Part shown: positions 1 to 11,700 of the stretch, piece after piece
How the letters are laid out: every line of letters begins with the position of its first letter
Position numbering within the stretch: the first letter of the stretch is position 1
From: Pogona vitticeps
Lineage: Eukaryota; Chordata; Lepidosauria; Squamata; Agamidae
DNA: 64,000 nt
Direction of reading: 5' to 3'
Assembly: GCF_051106095.1 (NCBI RefSeq)
Contig: NC_135784.1
Location: 150,261,428-150,325,427, forward strand
The notes under the pieces: model-generated
The model's input: the letters and a program-made list of their open reading frames with translations, nothing else
Told to the model about the DNA's origin: nothing
The model's database searches: none
Program-made: the position numbers and the translations under genes

Positions 1-88
1 GCCACCTCTTCTTGATGTCTTCTGCTTCTGTTAGGTCCCTCCCATTTTTGTCCTTTATCATGTCCATCTTTGCGCAAAATGTTCCTCT

Positions 89-1315
89 TGTGATGAGATG
101 GGATTTTGAGTTAAAATCTTTTAAGCCATATGGGTTTTGTAATTAAGAAATGAGCCAGAGAGGTTCCATCTTGTATACAGTAACTTTGCTATGCTGACAA
201 GTTGTTTTCTAGGCGAGCAGAGAGAATGTTATTCTGAGAGCCTGAGAAAGGACTCGGTGTGATTAGATAGATGGGAATTGTTGTGACTCTTTGATAAACT
301 ACAGTAACCCAAATAACATCTGCTGTGTATGGGAAAGAAGTCATGTGGTGCAACAGGACTGTTTGCCTAGTAACGAACTCTGATTGGATGACATCGTGGG
401 AAGGTGCGATGAGCCCTTGCCAGTTACTCTTGAAAAAGGAACTTTTTGCCTATGGACATTGTCTTTCAAGACCGATCCTTCAGTCATTCGTGACACATGG
501 GACTAACCTTTACTATACTGGATTACCTATGGACTTATGGGTTTTTTCCTAAGGACTATGCATGGACTATTTTCTATGGACTGTTCTATGGAATATTCTT
601 TATGGACTTCTTTTCTTGGAATACTCCATATGGACTATGCTCTTGTAATTTTGTAAGGACTATGGTACATTTACTGGATTTGACTTTTCTAAGGATAATG
701 GGACTTTTACTGAATTTTTCTTTTTAGTACAGGATTCTTGTTCTACAGGATCACTGAGGACTATAGCCTTTTTATAACCTACTTGGATTATTTTGTTTTT
801 ACTAATGATTTCCTGGACTGGAACTGTTTTTATTCTTTTTAATGGCTTTTTGTGTTTTTGTAAGGTTTTTGAACACTCTTCTATTTTTCATGTTTTCTTT
901 GCCTCACTACATCTTTATAACTAAACAGCACAATGCTAGTTTATTTGTTTTGGTTTAATTTGGCTTTGATACTTAGTAACATGCTTATTCTTTAATAAAA
1001 TAAAGATTATAAAACTCAATTGGTTTTCTGAAGAGTACACTTGTCATAGGGTCATCTGAGAGTGCTGCCTCGGCCTAGCTTACTTAGAGTCCTGTCAGTG
1101 GTGCAAGTTAAGTCTAAGGACTACAAAGCCCACTTGACCTTTTCAAAATAATATCTGAGAGTACTAGGGTGTTCTTATGTGGGCAGACCTGTGAGAAGGA
1201 GTGTTGTATCATGGCTAGCTGAATTTGGACTCATTCAGCCCATTTTAGCATGTGCAAACTCCTGATTGCTCTCTGTCCAGGCTTACACATGTTTTTGGAC
1301 TCGTGTTTGCTGACA
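89..1315 (+). mobile_element. Solo LTR inserted in the BovB element
   Basis: The insert begins TGTGATGAG and ends GCTGACA, so it has TG...CA ends. It is bounded by the 5-bp direct repeat CCTCT at 84-88 and 1316-1320. Removing the insert and one CCTCT copy rejoins the BovB frame exactly at Ile-Arg-Gly-Thr-Phe. A polyadenylation-like AATAAAATAAAG lies near 994-1005, fitting a plus-strand LTR. No gag, pol or second LTR is present, so this looks like a solo LTR left by recombination. The 5-bp duplication fits an endogenous retrovirus or gypsy family; the family is not identified. Confidence 0.72.
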
Positions 1316-2175
1316 CCTCTAATATCTCCAATTTTCCTGAACAGATCTCTGGTTTTTCCTTTTATGTTATTTTCCTCTATTTCTTTGCATTGTTCATTTA
1401 AGAAGGCCCTCTTGTCTCTCCTTGCTATTCTTTGGATGTCTGCATTCAATTTTCCGGAACCTTTCCCTATCTCCCATGCATTTTGCTTCCCTTCTCCTCT
1501 CTGCTATTTCTAAGGCCTTGTTGGACAGCCACTTTGCTTTCTTGCATTTCCTTTTCTTTGGGATGGTTTTCGTTGCTGCCTCCTGGACAATGTTACGAGC
1601 CTCTGTCCAAAGTTCTTCAGGCACTCTGTCCACCAAATCTAGTTCCTTAAATCTGTTCTTCACTTCTACTGTGTATTCGTAAGGGATTTGGTTTAGATTA
1701 TACCTGAGTGGCCCAGTGGTTTTTCCTACTCTCTTCGGTCTAAGCTTGAATTTTGCTATGAGAAGCTGATGATCAGAGCCACAGTCAGCTCCAGGTCTTG
1801 TTTTTGCTGACTGTATAGAGCTTCTCCATCTTTGGCTGCAGAGAATATAATCAATCTGATTTCGATATTGCCCATCTGGTGATTTCCATGTATAGAGTCG
1901 CCTCTTGTGTTGTTGGAAAAGTGTTTGTGATCACCAGCTTATCCTCTTGACAAAACTCTATTAGCCTTTGTCTTGCTTCGTTCTGAACTCCAAGGCCAAA
2001 CTTCCGTTGTTCCTTTTATCTCTTGGCTCCCTACTTTAGCATTCCAGTCCCCTAGAATGAGAAGAACATCTTTCTTTGGTGTCAGTTCTAGAAGGTGTTG
2101 TAAATCTTCATAAAATTGTTAAATTTCAGTCTCCTCAGCAATGCTGGTTGGTGCATAAACTGGGATTATTGTGAT

Positions 2176-2246
2176 GTTTGTTTGTTTGTTTATTTAATTT
2201 ATATCCCGCCTATCTGAATCACATAGGACCACTCTAGGCGGCTAGA
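2176..2246 (+). mobile_element. Short LINE/SINE 3'-tail insertion in BovB
   Basis: A run of TTTG/TTTA units followed by ATTTATATCCCGCC interrupts the BovB endonuclease frame between codons for RPFN and ITII. The ATTTATATCCCGCC phrase is common in amniote CR1/L2-type 3' tails and SINEs. A related tail occurs at 62390-62440. Exact ends are uncertain by a few bases. Confidence 0.5.
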
Positions 2247-2895
2247 GTTGAAAGGTCTGCCTTGGATTCGTATTGACATCATTGTATCATTTTTGAGATT
2301 GTATCCCATTACTGTACAGCTTTTCCCACTCTTTTGTTGACTGTGAGGGCCACTCCATTCCTTCTATGGGATTCTTGCCCACAATAGTCAATATGATAAT
2401 CATCTGAGCTGAATTTGCCCATTCCTGTCCATTTTAGTTTACTGCCCAGGATGTTGATGTTTATTCTTGCCATCTCCTGTTTGACCACCTCCAGCTTCCC
2501 AAGGTTCATTGATCTTACATTCCAGGTTCCTATGCAGTATTTTTCTTTGCAGCATTGGACTTTCCTTTCACATGGTGGGGCATAAATTGCATACACATAA
2601 ATGCTGCATTGATTTAATTTCTCCAGTCACAGAAAATTTGTCCTGTATTAGAGTAGCCCCGTTTTACTTGATTATTCTTTGATCTTCCTACTTCATTTCA
2701 TAGGCAGTCTATTAAGTGACTTCCAGATGGTCCAGCTAGTCTTGTCCTGATGGGAGACATTCTTCAGCATTTATCTATTCGGCAAAGTGTGTTGTTCTTG
2801 TTATCCACAGGTTTAGCCTAGTCTGTTCTAGTTTGATCTTTAGAGCTTGAGATGTGTGCAGAAAACCTGTTCTTGTTTTTAGCTGTCATTTAGCA

Positions 2896-3034
2896 CAGTG
2901 GTTCCCAACCTAGGATTCCCAGACATTCTTGGACTGCAGCTCCCAGGAACTGTTTCCAGCAGAGCTAGTGGTGATGGCTTCTGGGAATTGCACTCTAAAA
3001 AGAATGCCCTGGGACTCAACGTTGGGAACAACTG
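2896..3034. mobile_element. Foldback hAT-like MITE
   Basis: The element starts CAGTGGTTCCCAACC and ends with its imperfect complement GTTGGGAACAACTG. The internal arms are also complementary (GCAGCTCCCAGGAAC near the left, TTCTGGGAATTGCA near the right), so the whole element folds back. Terminal CAGTGGTTC is typical of hAT (Charlie/MER5-like) elements. I could not see an 8-bp target duplication. Confidence 0.6.
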
Positions 3035-3924
3035 GTCTAGGGGGTTGATCTCCATGAAGTGAATGGGGTTTGGTGCTGTATTACCTTATTTTGTTCAGTA
3101 ATTGCTAGCAGCTCTTGACATACTACTGGAGAGACAAAACACTGACCAAACACTTTCTCAAAGAGGGTAGGTTTCAGGCAGCCAGTAAGAATCCAGCATG
3201 ATTTATTAAGAGCTACATCCATTTGTTTGGCATGTGCTGATTTATACTATATGGCACTAGCTTATTCTGCTATGGTGTAGCATAGGAATAAAGCTACTTA
3301 TTGTTTGTGGATGTGCTCCCCAGTCTGACCCAGCCAGTTTCCCAAGCATGTTATTTTGGGCAGCAACTTTGTTTGATGTTTAGACAATGTGTTTTGTAAG
3401 TCTGGTAGTCTAGTATCATATTGATTTGCAACAAACACACTTGACAAAAATTGCTAACTGCTGTTTTGGCGAGCTAGACATTTATATATACCAGTCATTT
3501 TATCAGAATGAACAGAATCTTCTATCATACTAAATTCCTTAATACAGATTGGCTTCTCTAACAACCTTCTCAAGTTATACTTCTTGTGCAGACTATTAAA
3601 CAAAGATCCTAAGCAGAGTAGTTGCACCTGACCGTCACAAAATACCTTGTCCTGATGGAGGTAAGATGATATCAGTGGAAACGAATTAAACTTCCATCAA
3701 ATCTTGAAGCAATGGTTCAACAGAGCTCTAAGCATGAATAACTCAACATATTCTCTGCTACTTCAAAGTATTTCCAGCCTATGGCAAGTTGTATTTCCTC
3801 CCTTCTTCCTACCATTTCTCTTCTGAGGTAGCTAGCTAAAATACTTTTTAAAAATAGTCGTAGTTTTTTGTTGAGGAAAAGAAATAAAATGAAGTCAGAG
3901 AAAAACACATCATAAACTTTTATC

Positions 3925-5703
3925 CAGTGCATTTTTATTTTTATACTACATGAGATTTATACACAAGTTAAAGCTAAAAGTAGGAATCTGTAGACTTCAG
4001 TGCCAGAGAAAATACAGCCAAGCAGGCTTTGCACAGGTGCACATTAGCAGGCTAATGTATAATATGGCTAATAAGCTCCTCTTTTACCTAGAACAACTTC
4101 ATGACTTTAAACATACTCTCAATAAATGCAACTATAGAAATTACTCCAAGCAATTTCCTCTTCAGAGACTATCATTGCTACGATGAATATAAACTAGATA
4201 TAGCCTCCCAGTGCATGTACTCATGAAACACTTTCTCGTGCTCTCTGCATTTACATCAGATAAGCTCTCTAACATAAACGGCAGTTACAAAAGAACAGCT
4301 GAAGTTGACCAATGGAAAACCATCCAAAACCTGCTTGCCACACTTGTCTCCCAGACAGACATCTTCCTGATCTGGTGAGATATAATAGGGACCTTTAAAA
4401 ACAAAGAACTAGGACAAGTTCCAGAGAAGCAGATACTTCCATCATCTAGGTAGGTTTCCACCCATCTGAGAATTCTATCAGCTGATGGAGACTGGGTCTG
4501 AATTTCCATTGGTTGCAGGTTCTTCTTTTTTACCCTCCTCCAGTTCAGTCACACTTGTCACTAGATACTGAATATTCTAGGAGAAACAGAGAAGAGGGGA
4601 GTGAAACTATTCTAGTTTTTCATAAAGGAACAACAGTACAGTCACATAGAGCAGGGGTCCCCAACCCCCTGATCTGGGGCCCAGTGCCAGTCTGGCATCT
4701 TGGCAGGACCGGGCCACAGAGACAGATCCCCCCACGGTCTGCCCACCCACATGGGTGCCCCCCATATGTGCATAAGTGCCCCTGCCCCACCCTTCCACAC
4801 ACTCTGACCCATCGCAAGTGCAGTGGGTGCCCCCTGAGCATGGGCCCCGTTCCCCAACTGATCCACGGTTCAGAAGTTGGGGACCACTGACATAGAGGAC
4901 ATATGACACTGTAACTCCAAAATTTCATGTTTGAGTCAGACCCACACAAGAGGGCTTTCCCTCTCCATTGGTTGGATGTTACTCCCCAATGAACGGGCTA
5001 TTCTATTCTGAAATACAAGACAGCCAACATGCCATGGGAAATCTTTCCTGTTGGCACCTCCTTGAAACCAATGGCTACAGCAAGCCATTAGCCTTCATTC
5101 AGGGCCTATAAAATGAACTGGAAGTGGATTAATTTGAGTTTCTACGTGAAAGACTTGGAACAGCACTGACAAAGGTCAAAGGCAGGCAAACAGAACATGA
5201 TTCTTCAGAAAACAGAAGAGGAAACAAGTACAAGGAAAACAATGAGACGCATGGCAAATGTGTGTATGTCCAATCACAAGGGTGTAAGCCAAGGAATCAA
5301 GTGGCAGAGGAAATGTTTACAGAAAAACACAAATGCTTCATGGTCACAATTCTACAAAACTCTTATTAATAGGCTCCCAAACACTTGCAAGTTCCAAGCC
5401 CTCCCCCATTCCCCACATTAATGCTCCAGACCAGCTGTACAGTGCTGCATGGAGGGGGTGATCTTCCCAACCCCTTCCCCCAACATATACAGGGAGCAGA
5501 TGGCTAATCCCTTGACGAAGAAAGCACTGGTGAGCTTTTCCTTTATGGTCCACCTGTGCCCAAAGGCAGGCAGGCAGGCTTCAAAGAAACTGTTATGGAA
5601 CAGGCAGCCTTACTAGGCTTCAACAGTGACAGCCTTTGGTCCACTATCTATGCCTCAATCTATTCACAAAAAAGATGCATGCCATCTGACTCTAGAGGGG
5701 TTT
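3925..5703 (-). other. KANSL2: KANSL2 3' untranslated region (putative)
   Basis: The stretch follows the KANSL2 stop codon on the minus strand and holds no convincing coding exon. TTTATT near 3932-3937 on the plus strand is a minus-strand AATAAA polyadenylation signal, a reasonable 3' end. It contains a hAT element (4652-4889). The exact cleavage site was not determined and an earlier end is possible. Confidence 0.45.
4652..4889. mobile_element. Non-autonomous hAT transposon with 8-bp target duplication
   Basis: The terminal inverted repeats are CAGGGGTCCCCAAC at the left and GTTGGGGACCACTG at the right. They are flanked by a perfect 8-bp direct repeat ACATAGAG at 4644-4651 and 4890-4897. 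TIR sequence and 8-bp duplication together identify the hAT superfamily. The 238-bp element is too short for a transposase; the ORFs across it are chance. It lies in the presumed KANSL2 3' UTR. Confidence 0.85.
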
Positions 5704-8700
5704 TCAAACCCAATTCAGTACCTGTAATAGAAGCTCTTGTTGTGACTCCGTAATGGGAGATGCAGTTTGTCCAGAAAAGTCTCCCCTGCCTGACTGTTCT
5801 GCCTGGTTCAGAAATCCACGCTGAACAGACTCTTCACCTGAAGGTAGATTTACAGGAACTTCCGCATTTTTGTTCAACTGGTTCTCGAGGGCTGTAGAAG
5901 GATCAGAAAGCAGTGGAGAAGGGGGACACTGCATCCCATCCCCAACAACATCCAAATCCTAGTCAAGAAATAAAACAAAGAAAGAAGCCTACTTGGAATC
6001 TGCCAGGGAAAGCTGTGCTCATTTTCTTCCTCCCAGCAAACCTAATAATATGCCAACTTTTTCTAAGCAACCAAACAAAATCAACAGACACTTCTTCAAA
6101 AGCTAGACTGTTCTTTCTTTGCACTGAAAAATAGTATGTTATTTGCCATTTACCAACCAGACAAACCTCCTTTCTTTTAAATGAAACACCAAGATGTTGA
6201 TCCACCCACAGCCAGGGCTGACAACAAAGCTAGCTGGGCCTTGGCTGGAACAGTCAAATAATAGTTAGGCATCTTCCTTTGCAAGGAAAGAGGATGCTGG
6301 ACAGAAAAATCAGAGGCTAACTAAAATACTGGGCAAAACAGTACCTTGATTGCCAAAGTCCCTTTTATGTGTCCCTTAGCCATTCATCTTCAACAAGCAC
6401 AATACTATGATGAGGAGTACCAGATCTGGTACTGCCTGCAGTGAACCTCTGCTTTCCTTCTAAATACAATGCTGGGCTGGGCAGAAAAGAAATACTAATT
6501 AAGCTTCATAAGATGGGACCATAGAAGAATATAGACACAAGATCCATCTGCTGACAGTATTCTACCTGCAAGCAAGGATAGCTTTGCCTCCAAGATGTGA
6601 GTTGGAAGTACCGTGTTTCCCCGAAAATAAGACAGGGTCTTATATTAATTTTTGCTCCCAAAAACACATTAGGGCTTTTTTTCAGGGGATTTTTTATTTT
6701 ACAGTCATGTCACCTTCTGGTTGCTGCACAATGGAGGAGGATGGGGTTTCACTTAACTGGGGCTTATTTTTTGGGGGGGGGGTAGGCTTATATTGTGAGC
6801 ATCTTGAAAAATCATACAAGGGTTATTTTCAGGTTACGTCTTATTTTCAGGTAAACAGGCTATGTGATTCTTCTTTTTTTGGGGAGGATTCTTTTTAATT
6901 GAAACACCAAGGATTGACATAAAGCTTCCTGAGCTCTGCAATTAAAATGCAGTATAATTCAGAAAGCAGCAGGGATTAGGTTTCTGATTTCCTATTAGAA
7001 AAGTGATTAAATGCAGAAGCTCACTAATAAATTTCACTAACCAAAAAATGTCCCTAGCATAGAACAAATTATGTTTGGGGAACAAATCTATCAATCCTTG
7101 TTATACTAGGCAGTCCTTATAGAACTAAAATAAACATCTTTAATGCTACTAAAATAAACATCTTTAATGCTACCTTTCTACAAAAGCATGTACATCAGAA
7201 CATATGTGTGGAGGTGGGGAGGAAAGCACATACTGGCTTTACTCCAAATCCTCTGCCTTACAGTCTCCAAAGATGCCCTGACAGCCAGCAAGTTTGGTCT
7301 CCTCAACCACTTTCAAAACTGTTTCAGAGCTGAATCTACAATGAAACTTTCACATCATTAAGACATCTTTGTTTTGAGGCATTTCAGCCATTGTTTGCAC
7401 TGTTTTTGTTATTTAAAAAAATGATTTTCAAGTACAAAGACAGCCCACATGAAGGCTTTTCTATTAATCTACGGATTACAACCCTCAAACACACTCTGCG
7501 AGACACAAGAGGGAAAGCTGCTTTTTAGAAAAGGCTTTTAAATTGAGATTTTAATGATCCAATCTTTTGGGGGATACCATTACAAAAAGAACTAGACCTA
7601 ACCATGTGAGATCTAGCCTTCCATAATGAGAAACTTCTAGAAGTCTAAATTATTTCACTGATGAAGTGAACAGGATCAGAGGACATGGATTTTAGATTAT
7701 CTCTTCAGTGAGTGTACAGCAACAAGGATTATTTGCTACAAATTAACAACAATGAGGCCTCCAGAGCTCTGTTCCTAAAGGAAATCCCTTGAAAGTGATC
7801 TATAAATCCAAGAGCAATGCATGGTAGATACCTTCTAGGTGCTACTTCCTATCACTAGAAAACTCTCTGTACACAATGGACTCCCTCCCATTGGTATTAC
7901 TAAAACAGCTGACAATACTCCAACTCTTCACTACCTCCCTGGCCCATCATCATCGTTGCATTTTCAGCTCACTCCAGACATTTTAGACAACCATTTGCAC
8001 ATTCCCCAGTTACTGGCTAGGGGTTGTGGAAATTAATACTCCAACACATCTGGAGAGCACTATGAAATGCACCTAGTTTATTTAAGAAATATTACTCATT
8101 CAGGCATTTCTTTAGTTATGTTGTGTTTTCAAGTGACAATGTTTTACATGTTTTTGAATATTTAATTCCTTAATCTCATGCCACCAGTGTTCATGAAACC
8201 CATGCCACCTGCTTCTCAGTATTTCCCATATCAGTGTTTTGGATTTTTCAGTATTCTTCCATTACTCTCTCACATGTAGATTCCATGCCAGTTTACAGAT
8301 TACGGTGCCTTCTGAAGTGCCATGGGAAAATGCCACATTATAATCCACTTACATCACTAAACTCCAGTGGCAAGGACTCTGTGGGCCGGAGTTCAGCTGC
8401 ACTCAAGTACAAGTCCGTAGAAGTAGCTTCCAGCTCCTCAGGAACAGATAGTACCTGTTCAGGAACATACATCTGAGGGGGTAGCTGGAGATGGAGTGGG
8501 CAGCAGGGATCTTCAGAGAGGCTTACAGGCACTGGCTTGCTGCAGGAGGCTTCTTCTGACCCTTGGCACAGCTTAAAGAGAAGCTGATTGTTGTCCTGGC
8601 AAATATCTGAAGATGCAGTTCAAGATAACAGACAATATTTCAAAAGGGCAAATCAGCCCTCCCATAATTCAAAGACAAAGTGTTAAACTGTTTAGCAAAT

Positions 8701-11700
8701 TTGGGATTTTATGAAGGCACTGTTACAGTTAGAAGCTGTTTTTCTAAGGAGTCATACCTGAGAAATATAACATGATAGAGAACTTTTCTAATTATTTTAA
8801 TTTTTATCAAAAATTCTTTCCAGAAGAAAATATCAATATATAAATCTGAACTCCCAATAGCTTAATTTGTACAAAAATAATTCACGCCAGATTACATTGT
8901 GTGACAAAATGTTCCATATGAGAACAGTCCTGTTTCAATCTCAACAAATCTATATAGGGTTTGTACTTGTAGTGGAAAGATTTTCCTGTGCAGATCACTA
9001 GCAGTCAGTTGTCAGAAAACTAAAGCAGAAAAATATCTGCAGGAACAGGCAATTACGACAATTTGCCACTGGCTTTGCATTACAGGACATCTAAATTCAG
9101 AGCAGGAGCTTAAAGTACCATCTTTGCACTTAGTGACGCGCAAGGATTTGATCAGTGCACATCATAGTAAAGCTACAAATCACAGAAGACTCTACTGGCT
9201 TACTGAACACTGTCTCTAAACCTTCTAGGCGAGCCCTCTATTCGTATGTGTTTGCACCTGAAAGGATCTGTTACATACAGCACTGATGGTACCTGTCTGT
9301 CATGGGTTTGGAGGGAAAGTTCCATCCTATGGGGAGTGGAAGGCGGGACATCAGGGGGAGGAGCCGTACTGTATATATATGTGGAGCTTGTGTGGAGAAG
9401 TTTAGAAGTAGGAGTGGGAGTCTGTGTGTCAGACTGAGTACAACTGTGTGTCAGTTAGTACATACCTGATAGGTTCAGGTTTCTTTATAGGTAGCCAGAA
9501 CTGATAGGTTCAGGGTCTGTGCTTTACTTTAAAGTGTTCTGTGTGAACCAAACTGTTGTATGTATGATTGAGACTAAGCCACGTTACAGTATCTTCTTTA
9601 CCTGATCATTTTATTTTCCCTGTTTGTTATTTAAATAAACCTTGTTCTTTTGTTTGTTAAAAATCCATTCCTGGTCTGTGTGACGTCTTATAGGGAATGG
9701 TTGGTGGCAGCATAATTAAAGTGTGGCATATTCCAGTAGGTCTGGGGTTGTCACATTGATTGGTGTCCAGCGTGTGGGATTCGACTGGTCCAGTTGTCCA
9801 GTGGTCCAGCAAAGCCTTGGCAAGTGTGCCCAGAGCAAGGGGGGTCTAGTCAGGGAAAATCTGAGAGCGCGTAGGTAATCTTCTAGGCTTACCTCACGGG
9901 GAGGTACGCTAGTGGAAGAACGTGCCACCTCAGATTGGGGACTAGATTAGGGAGCTCTGAGGCAACCTGTTTTGGCGGGAAAGGGCTGAGGCAAAGCTGT
10001 GTGAAGTAACAGTGATCTAGCCTGTCTGCTGAGAGGCCTAGCAGAGGGGGTGGATTCTGCCTGGCAACAGTAGCAAGTTAGTGCTGAAGGAACAGCAGCA
10101 ATCTATAGAAGGCTGTTCCTGAGGCAAAAGGAAAAAAGTCGTCGCTTTATTTTGAGGCTTGACTTTTGAAGGCAGCCTGTTCTGGGGGGATTATGCCCTT
10201 GACTCGAAGCCAAATGGCAGAAATGGGTGAAGTGAGAGATCCACAGGTAGACCAAGGTTCTGAGGAGGAATTTGGCTCAGTGCAGGATGAGAGCACGGGA
10301 GAACAGAACCCAGAACTCAGAAAAATGCTCCTAGCCCAACAGCATGAACTGAGAGTGAGGGAAATGGAGGAAAGATTAGAGAGAGAAAGAATGGAGGAAA
10401 GGGAGAAACAGAGACAATTTGAAAGGGAAAAGGAAGAGAAACAGGAAAGGGAAAGGGAGAAACAAAGACGATTTGAAATGGAATTGGAGAGAGAGAAAAT
10501 GGCATTTGAGTTAAGAAAATTGGAAATGATGAACCAGAACAATAATAACAATAGAGATTCTGAGGTGGGCCAATTGTCTAAAACTGACCTGAAGAAATTC
10601 CCTGTGTACCACAAGGGAGATTGCCCTGAGGTGTTCTTTTCCCTCGTGGAAAGAGCGTTTGTGGACTTCTCAGTAAGGGAAACTGAGAAGATGACCATTA
10701 TGCGATCTTTAATCAGTGGCAGCCTGGCAGAAGTCTATGCAGAGATGCCAGTGGACCTGCTGAAAGATTTCGCTGAGTTTAAAAAACTGGTGTTTGCCAG
10801 ACATGGGATAAATGCGGAACAGCTGAGGCAAAGATTCAGGTCACTCACAAAAAAACCAGAGCAGACTTTTACCCAAGTGGGGGCCCAACTGGTGAGGTTG
10901 CTAGAGAAATGGCTGTCTCAGGAGGGGACAGAGACCTTCCAGCAGCTCAAAGACCTGATAGCGCTGGAACAGTTTTATTCAGTCCTGCATGGGGAACTGA
11001 AGTTCCAGGTGAGGGAGAGGAAACCGAAATCTGTGACAGAGGCGGCAGAGATCGCAGATTTTATTTACCAAATAAGAAAGCCCTTAGGTGCTGAGGGGAA
11101 ATCTGTAGGTAAACCCAAAGAAACCTACAGCAAGTACTCTCAGGGACCAGGGAAAAACCAGCAAGGGGGAGGGGCCCATGTTGAAGGGAAGCCCTCAGAC
11201 ATGAAACCACAAAGACCTCAGATTTTGGAGGGAAAACCAAAATCAGATGAGAAAGACTCCAAGTACAGCAGAAAATGTTATTTCTGTCAAGGAAAGGGCC
11301 ATCTAATCTCAGAGTGTGAGAAATTAAAGCAGCTAAAGGGAAATTTGCCTCATGATTTGAGTGGAACCAAGCCAAAAGCTGTGTTCTGTGTCCAGAAAGA
11401 GCAAAGCTCCTTGCCACTGAGGGAGCCTGTTGCCATGGCTACTCAATCTGGAACAGATACATCTGCTGATCAGGCTGGGGAAAATGGTCCTCTTGTGGAG
11501 GTCAAGCGCTGCTTACTAGTGAGGACAGATTCGCAGTTGTTTGAGACCGCAGGGGTGGACGTAGGAATACTTGACCATCAGTATCGGGGGCTAAGGGATA
11601 CTTGTTCCCAGGTGACCCTGTGCCATCCAGATATTATCCCTAGGGAGTATATAATCCCAAATGAGAGCCTGAAGGTGGCAGGGATTGAGGGGCAGGTGAT

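Larger units (their letters stand above)
1..2900 (-). mobile_element. RTE-BovB LINE, decayed, 5' part of the ORF
   Basis: Read on the minus strand, 2596 to about 2310 encodes the start of an apurinic-type endonuclease (CIGTWNVRSMN, then KLEVVKQEMARININILG). From about 2170 to 1310 it continues through DWNAKVGSQE, SPDGQYRNQIDYILCSQRW and ADCGSDH to RRDKRAFLNEQCKEIEENN. From 88 to 1 it resumes as GTFCAKMDMIKDKNG. This is the order found in BovB ORF2, which is common in squamates. Frameshifts and stops make it a relic. It is split by an LTR insertion (89-1315) and a short tail insertion (about 2176-2246). The element's 3' half lies left of position 1. The 5' limit near 2900 is approximate. Confidence 0.88.

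Noticed and set aside
4513-4949. Overlapping ORFs of 74-125 codons on both strands
   Set aside because: They lie across the GC-rich hAT element 4652-4889 and show no protein similarity I recognise.
10147-10698. 183-codon minus-strand ORF
   Set aside because: It is the antisense shadow of the Glu/Arg-rich gag region of the gypsy element; Ser/Leu/Phe runs simply complement purine-rich codons.
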